Part shown: positions 17,487-25,157 of the stretch, one piece after another
How the letters are laid out: the number at the start of each line of letters is the position of its first letter
Position numbering within the stretch: position 1 is the first letter of the stretch
Origin: Nitrospirota bacterium
GTDB lineage: Bacteria; Nitrospirota; UBA9217
Direction of reading: 5' to 3'
DNA length: 61,464 bases
Assembly: GCA_020052615.1 (NCBI GenBank)
Contig: JAGVOT010000046.1
Coordinates: forward strand, 1 to 61,464
Notes under the pieces: model-generated
Told to the model about the DNA's origin: nothing
What the model saw: the letters and a program-made list of their open reading frames with translations, nothing else
Databases searched by the model: none
Position numbers and translations under genes: made by a program

Positions 17487-17546
17487 TTACAACTAGGCGC
17501 TCGACGGCGACGCGCCAAAGGGCGGCGCGTCAGCGCCGCGTTAACC
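17487..17546 (+). other. attC-like (59-base element) recombination site 1
   Basis: A 60-bp imperfect palindrome: a 7-mer ending AAC (17487-17493), stem GGCGCT/AGCGCC, inner stem GACGCGCC/GGCGCGTC, an unpaired CGACGGC on one side only, and a final GTTAACC (17540-17546). One-sided extrahelical bases and the AAC..GTT ends fit integron attC sites, although both terminal 7-mers depart from the RYYYAAC / GTTRRRY consensus. Confidence 0.6.
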
Positions 17547-17723
17547 CTGAAGGAGTCCCGGAACCTCGCTTGTCTTCATCAAACCTGCAGTGACGGCAAT
17601 TGCGTGAACTATTTTCCTAAAAACCTCCTTGTTAAAACGTGATGCAATTTAAAACCCGGAGAGATCAACTTGCTGGTTATATGTGTGGTAAACTTTTATC
17701 AACTCAACACAAAGGAGGCTCCT

Positions 17724-18074
17724 ATGCATTACGTCGATGGATTTGTGATACCGGTACCGAAGAAAAACCTGAGAGTCTATGTCCGAATGGCCAGGATGGG
17801 AAAAGAGATGTGGATGAAGCATGGCGCCATCGATTAAAAGGAGTGCGTCGGGGAGGACCTGGAGAACAAGTGGGGGACGACTTTTTCACGAATGATGAAG
17901 TTGAAACCCGGCGAGACCGTGGTTTTCTCCTGGATCGTTTACAAGTCCCGGGCGCACCGCGACCGCGTCAATGCAAAGGTGATGAAAGAGATGGAAAAGA
18001 TGAGCCCGAAGGAGATGCCCTTCGACATGAAACGCATGGTGTATGGCGGTTTCAAGGTCCTCGTTGACATCTAA
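17724..18074 (+). pseudogene. DUF1428 (YbaA-like) gene interrupted by one stop codon
   Basis: Reading from ATG 17724, preceded by AAAGGAGG, gives MHYVDGFVIPVPKKNLRVYV and continues to GAID, then TAA at 17835-17837. The same frame resumes KECVGEDLENKWG and runs through VVFSWIVYKSRAHRD and MPFDMKRMVYGGFKVLVDI to a normal stop. YbaA-type proteins have an aromatic residue at the interrupted position (..Y.EC..ED), so a single change of TAC or TAT to TAA explains it. Everything else looks intact at 116 codons, so inactivation is recent, or the base call is wrong. It lies between the two attC-like sites. Confidence 0.8.
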
Positions 18075-18099
18075 TACAAAAGCGGAAAGATTTGTTACA

Positions 18100-18175
18100 C
18101 CGTCTTTGCGCGCAAGCGCGGCGATCTCGTCGTAAAATACGAGATTGCTTCGTCGCGATGCTCCTCGCAATGACA
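18100..18175. repeat. Palindromic repeat, TCATTGCGAGGAGC family, copy 2
   Basis: The right arm is GAGATTGCTTCGTCGCGATG followed by CTCCTCGCAATGAC; the left arm (..GCGGCGATCTCGTC) is degraded. It is followed at 18222-18252 by a second, unrelated hairpin (TCGGGT..AACCCGA). Both lie inside the second candidate cassette, between its gene and its attC-like site. Confidence 0.7.
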
Positions 18176-18255
18176 CAAAATGTAGTGCGTTTGCAGCAAG
18201 CCCGTTATTTAATAAGTCGGTAGGTCGGGTAGAACGAAGTGAAACCCGACAATGA

Positions 18256-18317
18256 TTCTAACGAGGCGGGTCCACAGCGCCGCGCCAGAAGGCGGCGCGT
18301 GACCCGCGTCGTTGCTC
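18256..18317 (+). other. attC-like recombination site 2
   Basis: A 62-bp imperfect palindrome with the same plan as site 1: TTCTAAC (one mismatch to RYYYAAC), outer stem GGCGGGTC/GACCCGC, unpaired CACAG on the left only, inner stem CGCCGCGCC/GGCGGCGCG, and end GTTGCTC. The core GCGCCA..GGCGGCGCGT is shared with site 1. It lies 47 nt before the ATPase gene. Confidence 0.6.
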
Positions 18318-18364
18318 CGACAGCGGCTGACGTATCATTCTCTGCAGCACCAGCTGAAGCTACC

Positions 18365-18904
18365 ATGCGAATAGCAATTTCCGGCACTCACTTTTCTGGA
18401 AAGTCATCGCTCGTTGAAGCGTTGTCCGAAGCCCTCCCACGGTATACAACCGTCGAGGAGCCCTACCGCCAATTACAGGATGAGGGATACGACTTTGCAG
18501 AGTTTCCCTCGATCGAAGATTTTGAACTGCAGCTCGAGCGCTCCCTCGAGGACCTTTACGAGAGCCCGCCGAACGTCATTTTCGACCGATGTCCGATCGA
18601 TATCCTGGGCTACCTTCTCTCGCATGCCGACGCTGAAGCGTTCGACCTCGATGCCTGGATGCCGCGCGTTCAAACGGCGGTTCGCAAACTTGATCTCGTG
18701 GTATTGCTATCCATCGAAGCGCCTGACCGGATAGTTCTGCCTGTGTCGCAGGACGCTGTCTATAGACAACGCGTGGATGAAATTCTCAGGGAGATGGTCC
18801 TGGAAGATCCATACGGCCTTGATGTGGACGTGCTGGAGGTCAACGGCAGCGTGCAAATGCGGGCGAAGCAGGTGCTGACGTATATTCGCAATAAGGACCA
18901 CTGA
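18365..18904 (+). CDS. Small P-loop ATPase / kinase-like protein
   Basis: This 179-aa protein starts with a P-loop strand, MRIAISGTHFSGKSSLVEAL (Walker A GTHFSGKSS). It continues with a DRCPIDILGYL segment typical of nucleoside-kinase-like folds, and LDLVVLLSIEAPDR as the next strand. It resembles NadR/AAA-type small kinases of unknown substrate. It begins 47 nt after attC-like site 2 and would be the third cassette gene. No clear attC follows it. Confidence 0.75.
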   Translation: MRIAISGTHFSGKSSLVEALSEALPRYTTVEEPYRQLQDEGYDFAEFPSIEDFELQLERSLEDLYESPPNVIFDRCPIDILGYLLSHADAEAFDLDAWMPRVQTAVRKLDLVVLLSIEAPDRIVLPVSQDAVYRQRVDEILREMVLEDPYGLDVDVLEVNGSVQMRAKQVLTYIRNKDH

Positions 18905-19041
18905 TGCATTGAAATCCCGGAAACAACAGATCGTCCCGCGCGATCGCTGAGCGGGTGTGAACTCGCTCGTTATGAAATAGAAAACGGCGGCCGATGAGGC
19001 CAACCTTCGCGTTTTCCTTCGATTGTCCTGCCCGTTCCGGG

Positions 19042-19794
19042 CTACTTCCCGAACACCTTCTTCAGCAGGTCCGTCACCCGGGCCACCGGGTCCTTCCTGA
19101 TCTTCTTCTCTTCCTGCCCCAGCAGGTAGAACAGCCCGTCCAGCGCCTTGCTCGTCACGTGGTGGTCAAGGTCCAGTGACCCGTCCCTGATGAGTTTGGT
19201 CTTTTTCGCCTTTTCGACCAGGTTCGCATAGGCCTTCGTGACTCCCACGGACATAACGGCCTGGGTCACGGTAGGCTTGAAGGACGCGTAGAGCTTTTCG
19301 TAGGTCTTCGACCGCATGTAGTCGGTTGCCGCGGTATCGCCTCCCTGCAGGATGTTGATGGCGTCGACGATGGTCATCTCCTTTACGGCGCCCACGAGGA
19401 TGTCCTTCGCCTGCGGCGCCGACTTCTCGGCGGCCCGGTTCATGGTCACGATGAACTCGTCCACCTGCTTGGAGAGACCGACCTTGCGGAGCGGCTTCTC
19501 GACCTTCTTGACCTTCTCGGGCAGCGGGATCTTGATGGCCGGGTTCCTGAGATACCCGTCTATCTGTGAACCGGCCTTCACGGCGTTCTGCGACCCGATC
19601 GCGAGGGCCTCCTTGAGGCCCGCGGCCACCGTGTCCTTGTCCAGCGTGGTTCCGGCCTGGCCGGCCGAAGCCGCCGGCTTGGCCTTGTCCTTGTTCAGCA
19701 GCGATTTTGCCTTGTCCAGCAGATCGGCCTGGGCCGGGGCACCGAGGCACAGGACAGCTGCAATGATCATGACCCCGAACGTCGTGCTGCGCAT
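19042..19794 (-). CDS. DUF4197 exported protein
   Basis: This 250-aa protein has a signal peptide (MRSTTFGVMIIAAVLCLGAPAQA, cleavage after AQA) and a helical mature part. LKEALAIGSQNAV, YLRNPAIKIPLPEKVKKVEK and VVDAINILQGGDTAATDYMRSKTYEKLY-type stretches match DUF4197. The family is periplasmic and of unknown function. A GGAGG-type site precedes the start. The C-terminus is intact. It is monocistronic, with an ATTCGTG repeat upstream. Confidence 0.85.
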   Translation of the reverse strand: MRSTTFGVMIIAAVLCLGAPAQADLLDKAKSLLNKDKAKPAASAGQAGTTLDKDTVAAGLKEALAIGSQNAVKAGSQIDGYLRNPAIKIPLPEKVKKVEKPLRKVGLSKQVDEFIVTMNRAAEKSAPQAKDILVGAVKEMTIVDAINILQGGDTAATDYMRSKTYEKLYASFKPTVTQAVMSVGVTKAYANLVEKAKKTKLIRDGSLDLDHHVTSKALDGLFYLLGQEEKKIRKDPVARVTDLLKKVFGK

Positions 19795-19839
19795 GGAACA
19801 CCTCCGTGAGAACTGTATTTAGGAACTGGATCAGCAGCC

Positions 19840-19970
19840 TTGAACGCGAATAACACGAATGGACGAATTTCACGAATAAAGGCTAACGGATATATTTCAG
19901 CAAAGAAATAGCTGCCCTGTTTTCATTCGTGTCATTCGGCAGTTATTCGTGACATTCGTGGCAAAGCTTT
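19840..19970. repeat. ATTCGTG repeat, copy A
   Basis: About 130 bp with inverted arms built from CACGAATGGACGAATTTCACGAATAA-like units on the left and TTCGTGTCATTCGGCAGTTATTCGTGACATTCG-like units on the right. It is nearly identical along its length to copy C at 23668-23792. Confidence 0.85.
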
Positions 19971-19997
19971 TTTCACCCTTGAACGGATTCAATAAGA

Positions 19998-20020
19998 ACG
20001 GCGGCCTTATCGGCCGCCGT
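19998..20020 (-). terminator. Hairpin terminator candidate after the cytochrome genes
   Basis: A perfect 9-bp stem, ACGGCGGCC / GGCCGCCGT with a 5-nt loop, lies 43 nt past the cytochrome b stop. On the minus strand it is followed by TTCTTATT, a weak U-rich tail. Confidence 0.5.
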
Positions 20021-20062
20021 CTGTTCACTACGTTGTCTGTTTGCCGGAAACTGCTCTCACAG

Positions 20063-20773
20063 CTACTTCTTCTTCTCCGAGCCCTTGCCGTAGAGATAGT
20101 CGAATTCAGCCGGATGATGGTGCTTGAACTGTTCGATCGGCATCTTGCCGGTCAGCCACAGCCAGTTCATGGGGAAATACTCCGACCGCAGGTGTTCATT
20201 GTAGAAGTGGATGATGAGGATGAACACGATGGCCAGGAGCGCCTCGTCGCTGTGCATGATAAACAGCACGTCCCATGCCCAGGCCAGGGACCATGTCGGG
20301 AACAGCGCCGACACCGTCACCGGGAACGCGAGGAAGAAGCCCGAGGTCCCGATGATGAACATGCCCCAGTACACCGCCCAGTAATCGAACTTCTGGAGGT
20401 ACGTGAACTTGCCGAAGTACGGCCGCTCCTTCCGGAGGCCGAGGAAGTACATGAAGTTGTGGACGAGGTCCACCACGTCCTTCGGCATCGGGATGATCGT
20501 GAGCCGGAGGTCCTTCTTCCGGGCCAGGTTCAGCAGGTAGAACTGGTGGTAGATGAAATCCAGCAGCATGAGGATGCCGGCGACGCGGTGGATGATCCCG
20601 GCGACCCTGGGGCCGCCCCAGATATTGATCCAGGCGCTTGACGGCTCGACGTAGGCGTACTTGAGGCCCCAGCCCGTAAAGGACAGGATCAGGAACGTCG
20701 TGAACATGATGATATGCTGGATGCGCGCGGAAAGGTCGAACCGCTGGATCTCCTGCGGAATGTTCTTATTCAT
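20063..20773 (-). CDS. Membrane cytochrome b subunit (FdnI/HydC-like)
   Basis: This 236-aa protein has four to five membrane spans and His residues placed as in diheme cytochrome b subunits of formate dehydrogenase or hydrogenase: RIQHIIMF, IIHRVAGILM, IMHSDEALLA and IHFYNEHLR. It should take electrons from the quinol pool, or return them, through two b hemes. Its start overlaps the end of the heptaheme cytochrome gene by 8 nt, so the two are a translationally coupled pair forming one quinol:cytochrome c module, by inference. Confidence 0.88.
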   Translation of the reverse strand: MNKNIPQEIQRFDLSARIQHIIMFTTFLILSFTGWGLKYAYVEPSSAWINIWGGPRVAGIIHRVAGILMLLDFIYHQFYLLNLARKKDLRLTIIPMPKDVVDLVHNFMYFLGLRKERPYFGKFTYLQKFDYWAVYWGMFIIGTSGFFLAFPVTVSALFPTWSLAWAWDVLFIMHSDEALLAIVFILIIHFYNEHLRSEYFPMNWLWLTGKMPIEQFKHHHPAEFDYLYGKGSEKKK

Positions 20774-21671
20774 GATGGTCCCCCCCCTTCCTGAACAGCC
20801 GGTCGCGAATGTCCGCGAAGATATCGAGAAGCACGTGCGTGATGATGAAGATGAACGTGCCCACGGTGAGCAGGATCAGGCCGATCTCTGTGAAGTGAGC
20901 GATCGGGTGGAGCGGCTTGTGGGTAATGGCGGCAACGAATTTCTCCGTTGCGCCCGGGTGGCACGCGCCGCAGGTCTTTTTCTTTGCCTCGACCGAGCCG
21001 ACGGGCGACTTCGGGTCCTTGGCGCTCACGATGGCGTGGGAGCCATGGCAGTTGGCGCAGGAAGGCGCTCCGCTGTGGCCGAGCTTCAGCTTCCTGCCGT
21101 GAAAGCTTTCCTTGTAGCGCTCCATCACGAGAGGAGAGAACCGGTACTTCTCGGTGATGTGCTTCTCTTCGTGGCATTTTCCGCAGCTCTCGACGACATT
21201 GAAGAGGTAGACCTTCGATGCCGTGCTCGGCCGCTTCTCGATGTAGTGGGGAACTCCGTGGCAGTTCGTGCAGACCGGACCGTCCGCGGACTTCTTGACG
21301 ATCACGTTCTGGCCGTGGATGCTTCCCTTGTACTCTTCGACCTTGTCGGGATGGCAGCCCGCGCACGCGGCCGCGGCAAGGGTGTCCTTGAGGCCCTTCG
21401 GCGCGATGGCGGCGGCGAACTCCCTGACCGCCTTGTCCGGCGCGGCGCCGCCCATGCCCTGGTGCTGGTCGCCCTTGGGCGCTGCGTGACACATGACGCA
21501 GTCAAATGAACCATGGACGGACTTCTCGTATTTCTCCTTGTTGACATTGACAGCCCCTTCCATCGATCCGTGACAGCTCAGGCACGTTGCCGAATCGGTC
21601 GCCGCGCCCGCAGTCGTGATCAGAAGGAAGGTGAACAGCAACGACAGCAATGCGTTCAGCCAAGTCCTCAT
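20766..21671 (-). CDS. Membrane-anchored heptaheme cytochrome c
   Basis: Start MRTWLNALLSLLFTFLLITT at 21671 has an AAAGGAG site and a signal peptide; the longer frame is ignored. The protein is 301 aa with seven CxxCH heme sites: CLSCH, CVMCH, CAGCH, CTNCH, CGKCH, CANCH and CGACH. Additional His residues after them could be distal ligands. A C-terminal membrane span (IGLILLTVGTFIFIITHVLL) anchors it on the periplasmic side. Combined with the overlapping cytochrome b it resembles CbcL-type multiheme quinol oxidases of metal-reducing bacteria, but split into two genes. Confidence 0.93.
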   Translation of the reverse strand: MRTWLNALLSLLFTFLLITTAGAATDSATCLSCHGSMEGAVNVNKEKYEKSVHGSFDCVMCHAAPKGDQHQGMGGAAPDKAVREFAAAIAPKGLKDTLAAAACAGCHPDKVEEYKGSIHGQNVIVKKSADGPVCTNCHGVPHYIEKRPSTASKVYLFNVVESCGKCHEEKHITEKYRFSPLVMERYKESFHGRKLKLGHSGAPSCANCHGSHAIVSAKDPKSPVGSVEAKKKTCGACHPGATEKFVAAITHKPLHPIAHFTEIGLILLTVGTFIFIITHVLLDIFADIRDRLFRKGGDHHE

Positions 21672-21866
21672 ACGTACTCCTTTCAAATGATTTTTATTGT
21701 GATGCGGAGCAGCCGCATGGGGATGCGCGGCTGCCTCCCCCGTTCGAATGATCGAGGCACAGCAAGTTGCAAGTTGAAACATTATCACAACAGGGAAATT
21801 TTGGCAAGCAGATTTTGCAAAGCTGGAGATTGAGAAATGAGCAGGGGCCTGCAGCCGTACAGAGGA

Positions 21867-22619
21867 TCAGGAGCGGGGATAAAAGACCTGCATCAGATAG
21901 AGTCCGCGTGCGGGGGCTGTTTTGCCTGCCGCGGTTCGGTCCCGGCCTCTGATCATGGCTTTCACCTCATCAGGAGAGAACCTGCCGAGCCCCACGTCAA
22001 TGAGCGTGCCGACGATGTTCCTGGCCATGTGCATCAGAAACGCGTCCGCTTCGAGAATGAACTCGATCTGGTCGCCCTTCTTCCCTATCATCAGGGTCCT
22101 GAGTTTCCTGACCGGCACCTTTGCGTTGCATGCCGAGCTCCGGAAGGCCGAGAAATCGTGCTTTCCGACCAGGTGCGCGGCCGCCCGCCGCATGTTCGCA
22201 AGGTTCAATTTCCGGTCGACATGCCAGGCGTGGTCACGGAGGAGCGCCGAGGGTGCGCTGCGGGCAAGGACGACATACCGGTATTGTTTGCCTCTGGCGC
22301 TGAAGCGCGCGTGAAAGTCCGCCCTCACCTCTTCCGAGGCGATGACCCTGATGTCCCTGGGAAGGAGCCGGTTCAGGGCCGGCGCCCAGGCCTCTCCGGG
22401 GATGGGGCTCTCCGTCGGAAAATTCGCCACGTGGCCCAGGGCATGGACGCCCGCGTCGGTCCTGCCGGACGAGACCGTCCTGATGTCCTCCTTCGTGAGC
22501 GCCTTGAGGGCCGTCTCGAGGGTCTCCTGGATGGTCGGACTGCCGCTTCCCTGCTGGGACTGCCAGCCGTGGTAGTTCGTTCCGTCGTATTCGAGGATGA
22601 GTTTTATGTTGCGGGACAT
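21867..22619 (-). CDS. truA: tRNA pseudouridine(38-40) synthase
   Basis: This 250-aa TruA makes pseudouridine at positions 38-40 of the tRNA anticodon stem. The catalytic Asp lies in SSGRTDAGVHALGHVA. Other family landmarks are LILEYDGTNYHGWQ at the N-terminus, FSARGKQYRYVV, HDFSAFR and FLMHMARNIVGTLIDVG. Length and ends are normal. It is monocistronic, with repeat copies upstream. Confidence 0.97.
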   Translation of the reverse strand: MSRNIKLILEYDGTNYHGWQSQQGSGSPTIQETLETALKALTKEDIRTVSSGRTDAGVHALGHVANFPTESPIPGEAWAPALNRLLPRDIRVIASEEVRADFHARFSARGKQYRYVVLARSAPSALLRDHAWHVDRKLNLANMRRAAAHLVGKHDFSAFRSSACNAKVPVRKLRTLMIGKKGDQIEFILEADAFLMHMARNIVGTLIDVGLGRFSPDEVKAMIRGRDRTAAGKTAPARGLYLMQVFYPRS

Positions 22620-22642
22620 TATGAAGACCTAAGAAAGAACCT

Positions 22643-22720
22643 TTACCACGAATGTCACGAATAAGTGCCGAATGACACGAATGAGGCCGGGAGCAGTCAT
22701 TTCGTTGTCAAAATATTCGT
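22643..22720. repeat. ATTCGTG repeat, copy B (partial, inverted)
   Basis: It starts CACGAATGTCACGAATAAGT and continues GCCGAATGACACGAATGAG. This is the reverse complement of the right arm of copy A; the other arm is reduced to a stray ATTCGTTAG. Confidence 0.75.
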
Positions 22721-22762
22721 TAGCCTGGCATATCGTAAACTTAGTTGTTAATGGTTCACCGC

Positions 22763-22842
22763 AGTCATTCCGGCACGTTCTAAGCCGGAATCCGGGGATT
22801 TAAACCTCTGGACCCCGGCTAAAATCATGCCGGGGTGACGAG
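22763..22842. repeat. CATTCCGGC..GCCGGGGTGACG double-hairpin repeat
   Basis: Two hairpins in a row: TTCCGGC/GCCGGAA and CCCCGGC/GCCGGGG. The element fills the rest of the truA-livF gap. Nothing else is visible up to 22925. Confidence 0.65.
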
Positions 22843-22924
22843 AAAAAGCGGCGAGATACCATCAGGAATTAGATTTACAGTGTACTAGTTTCGTTCAATC
22901 CGCAATCCGAAATCCGCAATCGTC

Positions 22925-23626
22925 TCACTCCCCAAGATACGCCTTTTTGATCCCCGGGTCGTTGGCAAGCTCCGACGCCGCTCCCTGCATCACGACCCGT
23001 CCGCTCTCCATCACGTATGCCCGCCTGGCAAGGCGCAGCGCCGCCTTGGCGTTCTGCTCAACGAGCAGGATGGTCGTCCCCTGGCTGTTGATCTCCTCGA
23101 TGATCTTGAAGATCCTGCTCACGATGATCGGCGCCAGTCCCAGAGACGGCTCGTCCAGGAGCAGGAGCTTCGGCCGGGACATGAGCGCCCTGCCGATGGC
23201 CAGCATCTGCTGTTCTCCGCCCGACAGGGTCCCGCCCAGCTGCCTGCTCCGGTCGGCGAGCGCCGGGAACATGGCGAACACGCGGTCCATGTCCTGCTGG
23301 AGCTTACCCTTATCACCCAGGAATGCGCCCATCTCCAGGTTCTCCCGCACCGTCATGCGGGACAGAATGCGCCTGCCTTCAGGCACCTGGGAAATGCCGA
23401 GGGCGACGATCGCGTGGGGAGGCATCCCCGATATCACGCGGTCATTGTACCGGATCGATCCGGTGGTGAGCCCCGCGACGCCGGAGATGGACATGAGCGT
23501 CGTGGACTTGCCGGCGCCGTTCGCGCCGATGAGCGCCACGATCTCGCCCTGCCGCACCTCGACGCTCACGCCCTTGAGCGCCGCGATCATGCCGTAGGAG
23601 ACGAATATGTCGGAAAGAGTAAGCAT
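22925..23626 (-). CDS. livF: Branched-chain amino acid ABC transporter ATPase LivF
   Basis: The start is set at ATG 23626 (233 aa); an in-frame GTG at 23641 is possible. Motifs: Walker A GANGAGKST, Q-loop SQVPEGRRIL, signature LSGGEQQML, Walker B LLLLDEPSLGL and switch His replaced by the family's LLVEQN. The VPEGRRI stretch and short length identify LivF rather than LivG. It energises uptake of branched-chain amino acids or related solutes. It lies downstream of livG but is separated from it by a repeat. Confidence 0.95.
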   Translation of the reverse strand: MLTLSDIFVSYGMIAALKGVSVEVRQGEIVALIGANGAGKSTTLMSISGVAGLTTGSIRYNDRVISGMPPHAIVALGISQVPEGRRILSRMTVRENLEMGAFLGDKGKLQQDMDRVFAMFPALADRSRQLGGTLSGGEQQMLAIGRALMSRPKLLLLDEPSLGLAPIIVSRIFKIIEEINSQGTTILLVEQNAKAALRLARRAYVMESGRVVMQGAASELANDPGIKKAYLGE

Positions 23627-23667
23627 AAGATCCGAGTCCACTAAACTTCAAGACAACAGGAACCTTG

Positions 23668-23792
23668 AACACGAATGGCACGAATGGACGAATTTCACGA
23701 ATAAAGGCTAACGGCTAATATTATGGCAAATAAATGACTACCCTGTTGTCATTCGTGTCATTCGGCAGTTATTCGTGACATTCGTGATAAAG
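23668..23792. repeat. ATTCGTG repeat, copy C
   Basis: Full-length copy, nearly identical to copy A including the non-palindromic middle (AATAAAGGCTAACGG..). It separates livG from livF. Confidence 0.85.
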
Positions 23793-23807
23793 TTAATTTC
23801 CTTTTCT

Positions 23808-24581
23808 TTAGGCGTGCTGCTGATGTTCCTTCCCCAGATATGCCTCGATCACCGCGGGGTCCTGCTGGATATCCTTCGGCGAGCCTTCGGCGATCTTCAC
23901 GCCGTGGTCGAGCACCACCACGCGGTCCGAAATGCCCATGACCACCTTCATATCGTGCTCGATCAGGATGATCGCGACGCCGTTGTCCCTGATCCTGCGA
24001 ACGAGGTCCATAAGCTCCTGCGTCTCATGGGGATTCATGCCCGCCGCGGGCTCGTCCAGCAGAAGGAGATGCGGCTCGGTCCCCAGGGCCCGTGCGATCT
24101 CGAGCCGGCGCTGGTCGCCGTAGGACAGGTTCGCCGCTACCGTATCGTGCTTCGCATCGAGCCCGGTGAACTTCAGGATGTCCATGGCACGGTAGCGCAT
24201 GTCGCGCTCTTCCTTCTTCACCTTCGAAGGACGGATGATGGCCCCGAAGAACCCCGCCTTCGTGCGGCAATGGGCGGCCACCATGACGTTCTCGAGGCAG
24301 GACATGCCGCTGAAGAGCCGGATGTTCTGGAAGGTGCGCGCCACGCCCAGGGCCGTGATGTCGTGGGGGGCCATCGTGGTCACGTCCCGGTCGGTGAAGG
24401 CCACCGTCCCCTTCGTGGGCCGGTAGATGCCGGTGATGCAGTTGAAGAACGTTGTCTTTCCGGCGCCGTTCGGTCCGATGATGCTCACGATGCGCTCGCG
24501 CTCGACGCGGATGTCGATGCCCTCGATGGCCTTGAGCCCGCCGAAGTGCTTGGTCAGGTTTTTGGTTTCCAGTAAGAGCAT
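23808..24581 (-). CDS. livG: Branched-chain amino acid ABC transporter ATPase LivG
   Basis: This is a 257-aa ATPase. Motifs: Walker A GPNGAGKTT, GVARTFQNIRLF (LivG-specific Q-loop region), LSYGDQRRLEIARAL (signature with a Tyr, usual for LivG), and LLLLDEPAAGMNPHE. It pairs with LivF. No strong ribosome site is visible before the ATG. ATTCGTG repeat units lie on both sides. Confidence 0.95.
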   Translation of the reverse strand: MLLLETKNLTKHFGGLKAIEGIDIRVERERIVSIIGPNGAGKTTFFNCITGIYRPTKGTVAFTDRDVTTMAPHDITALGVARTFQNIRLFSGMSCLENVMVAAHCRTKAGFFGAIIRPSKVKKEERDMRYRAMDILKFTGLDAKHDTVAANLSYGDQRRLEIARALGTEPHLLLLDEPAAGMNPHETQELMDLVRRIRDNGVAIILIEHDMKVVMGISDRVVVLDHGVKIAEGSPKDIQQDPAVIEAYLGKEHQQHA

Positions 24582-24603
24582 AGAAAGATCAAACTATTAA
24601 TCT

Positions 24604-25120
24604 GAACACGAATGGCACGAATGGACGAATTACACGAATAAAAACACATCAAAAAACCAATGCTATGGGGTAACGTCTAATTCACGATCCTTCGCACTTC
24701 GACCTTTTTCCCGCCGAAGTTTACAAGCAAACCAAGTTTCAATCCTGATGCTTTGAGATACGACAGTACCTGGCTTTCGAAGATCGAATTTAGTTCAGAT
24801 ACCGCCTTGAACTCCAGCAGGATAGTATCGTCCGCGACCGAATCCAGCCGACATTCTCCGATCTTGTCCCCTTTATACATGACAGCCACGATCCTTTGCC
24901 TATCTACCGATATGCCTTGACCGGTGAGCTCTCTATCCATGGCTTCTTCATATATCTTTTCTGAATATCCCGGACCAAGGACATTATGGACCTCATAGCA
25001 AGCCTTAACGATTCTGTAGGATGGGTCCTTAAAAATGATCCCATCAAGATCATTGTTTTTCTTTTCGTCTTCAGCCGTCATTCGTGACATTCGTCCATTC
25101 GTGTCATTCGTGTTATTCCT
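24604..25120. mobile_element. ATTCGTG repeat unit carrying a GxxExxY gene (copy D)
   Basis: The left end (CACGAATGGCACGAATGGAC..) is the same as the left ends of copies A and C. The right end is a run of ATTCGTG/ATTCGTCC units. The 40-50-bp middle of the other copies is replaced by a complete 137-codon gene. The unit sits between livG and livM. Calling it a mobile element is inference; no transposase is present. Confidence 0.5.
24677..25090 (-). CDS. GxxExxY protein (predicted PD-(D/E)XK nuclease fold)
   Basis: This 137-aa protein has the name-giving motif in GPGYSEKIYEEAM, preceded by RIVKACYEVHNVLG. The later segment CRLDSVADDTILLEFKAV has the D..ExK arrangement of PD-(D/E)XK nucleases, and QVLSYLKASGLKLGLLVNFG is the usual C-terminal end. 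The first residues (MSRMTAEDE) are encoded by the flanking repeat itself, and no separate ribosome site is seen. Function is unproven in the family. Its placement inside a repeat unit suggests it belongs to the repeat rather than to the liv genes. Confidence 0.85.
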   Translation of the reverse strand: MSRMTAEDEKKNNDLDGIIFKDPSYRIVKACYEVHNVLGPGYSEKIYEEAMDRELTGQGISVDRQRIVAVMYKGDKIGECRLDSVADDTILLEFKAVSELNSIFESQVLSYLKASGLKLGLLVNFGGKKVEVRRIVN

Positions 25121-25157
25121 TATGATATTGTTCTCTTCGTAATTTGCATTCTACTTC

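Noticed and set aside
17639-18067. A 142-codon frame spanning the DUF1428 region without a stop
   Set aside because: It is out of frame with the DUF1428 sequence, which has a ribosome site and clear family motifs; this frame has a scrambled, Arg/Asp-rich composition.
18920-18978. A third attC-like site after the small ATPase gene
   Set aside because: ACAAC..CGTTATG ends and a CCCGC/GCGGG stem are present, but the outer arms do not pair, so the structure is not supported.
19840-25120. CRISPR array suggested by many CACGAATG units
   Set aside because: Units are inverted and irregularly spaced, with no constant repeat/unique spacer pattern, and no cas genes are present.
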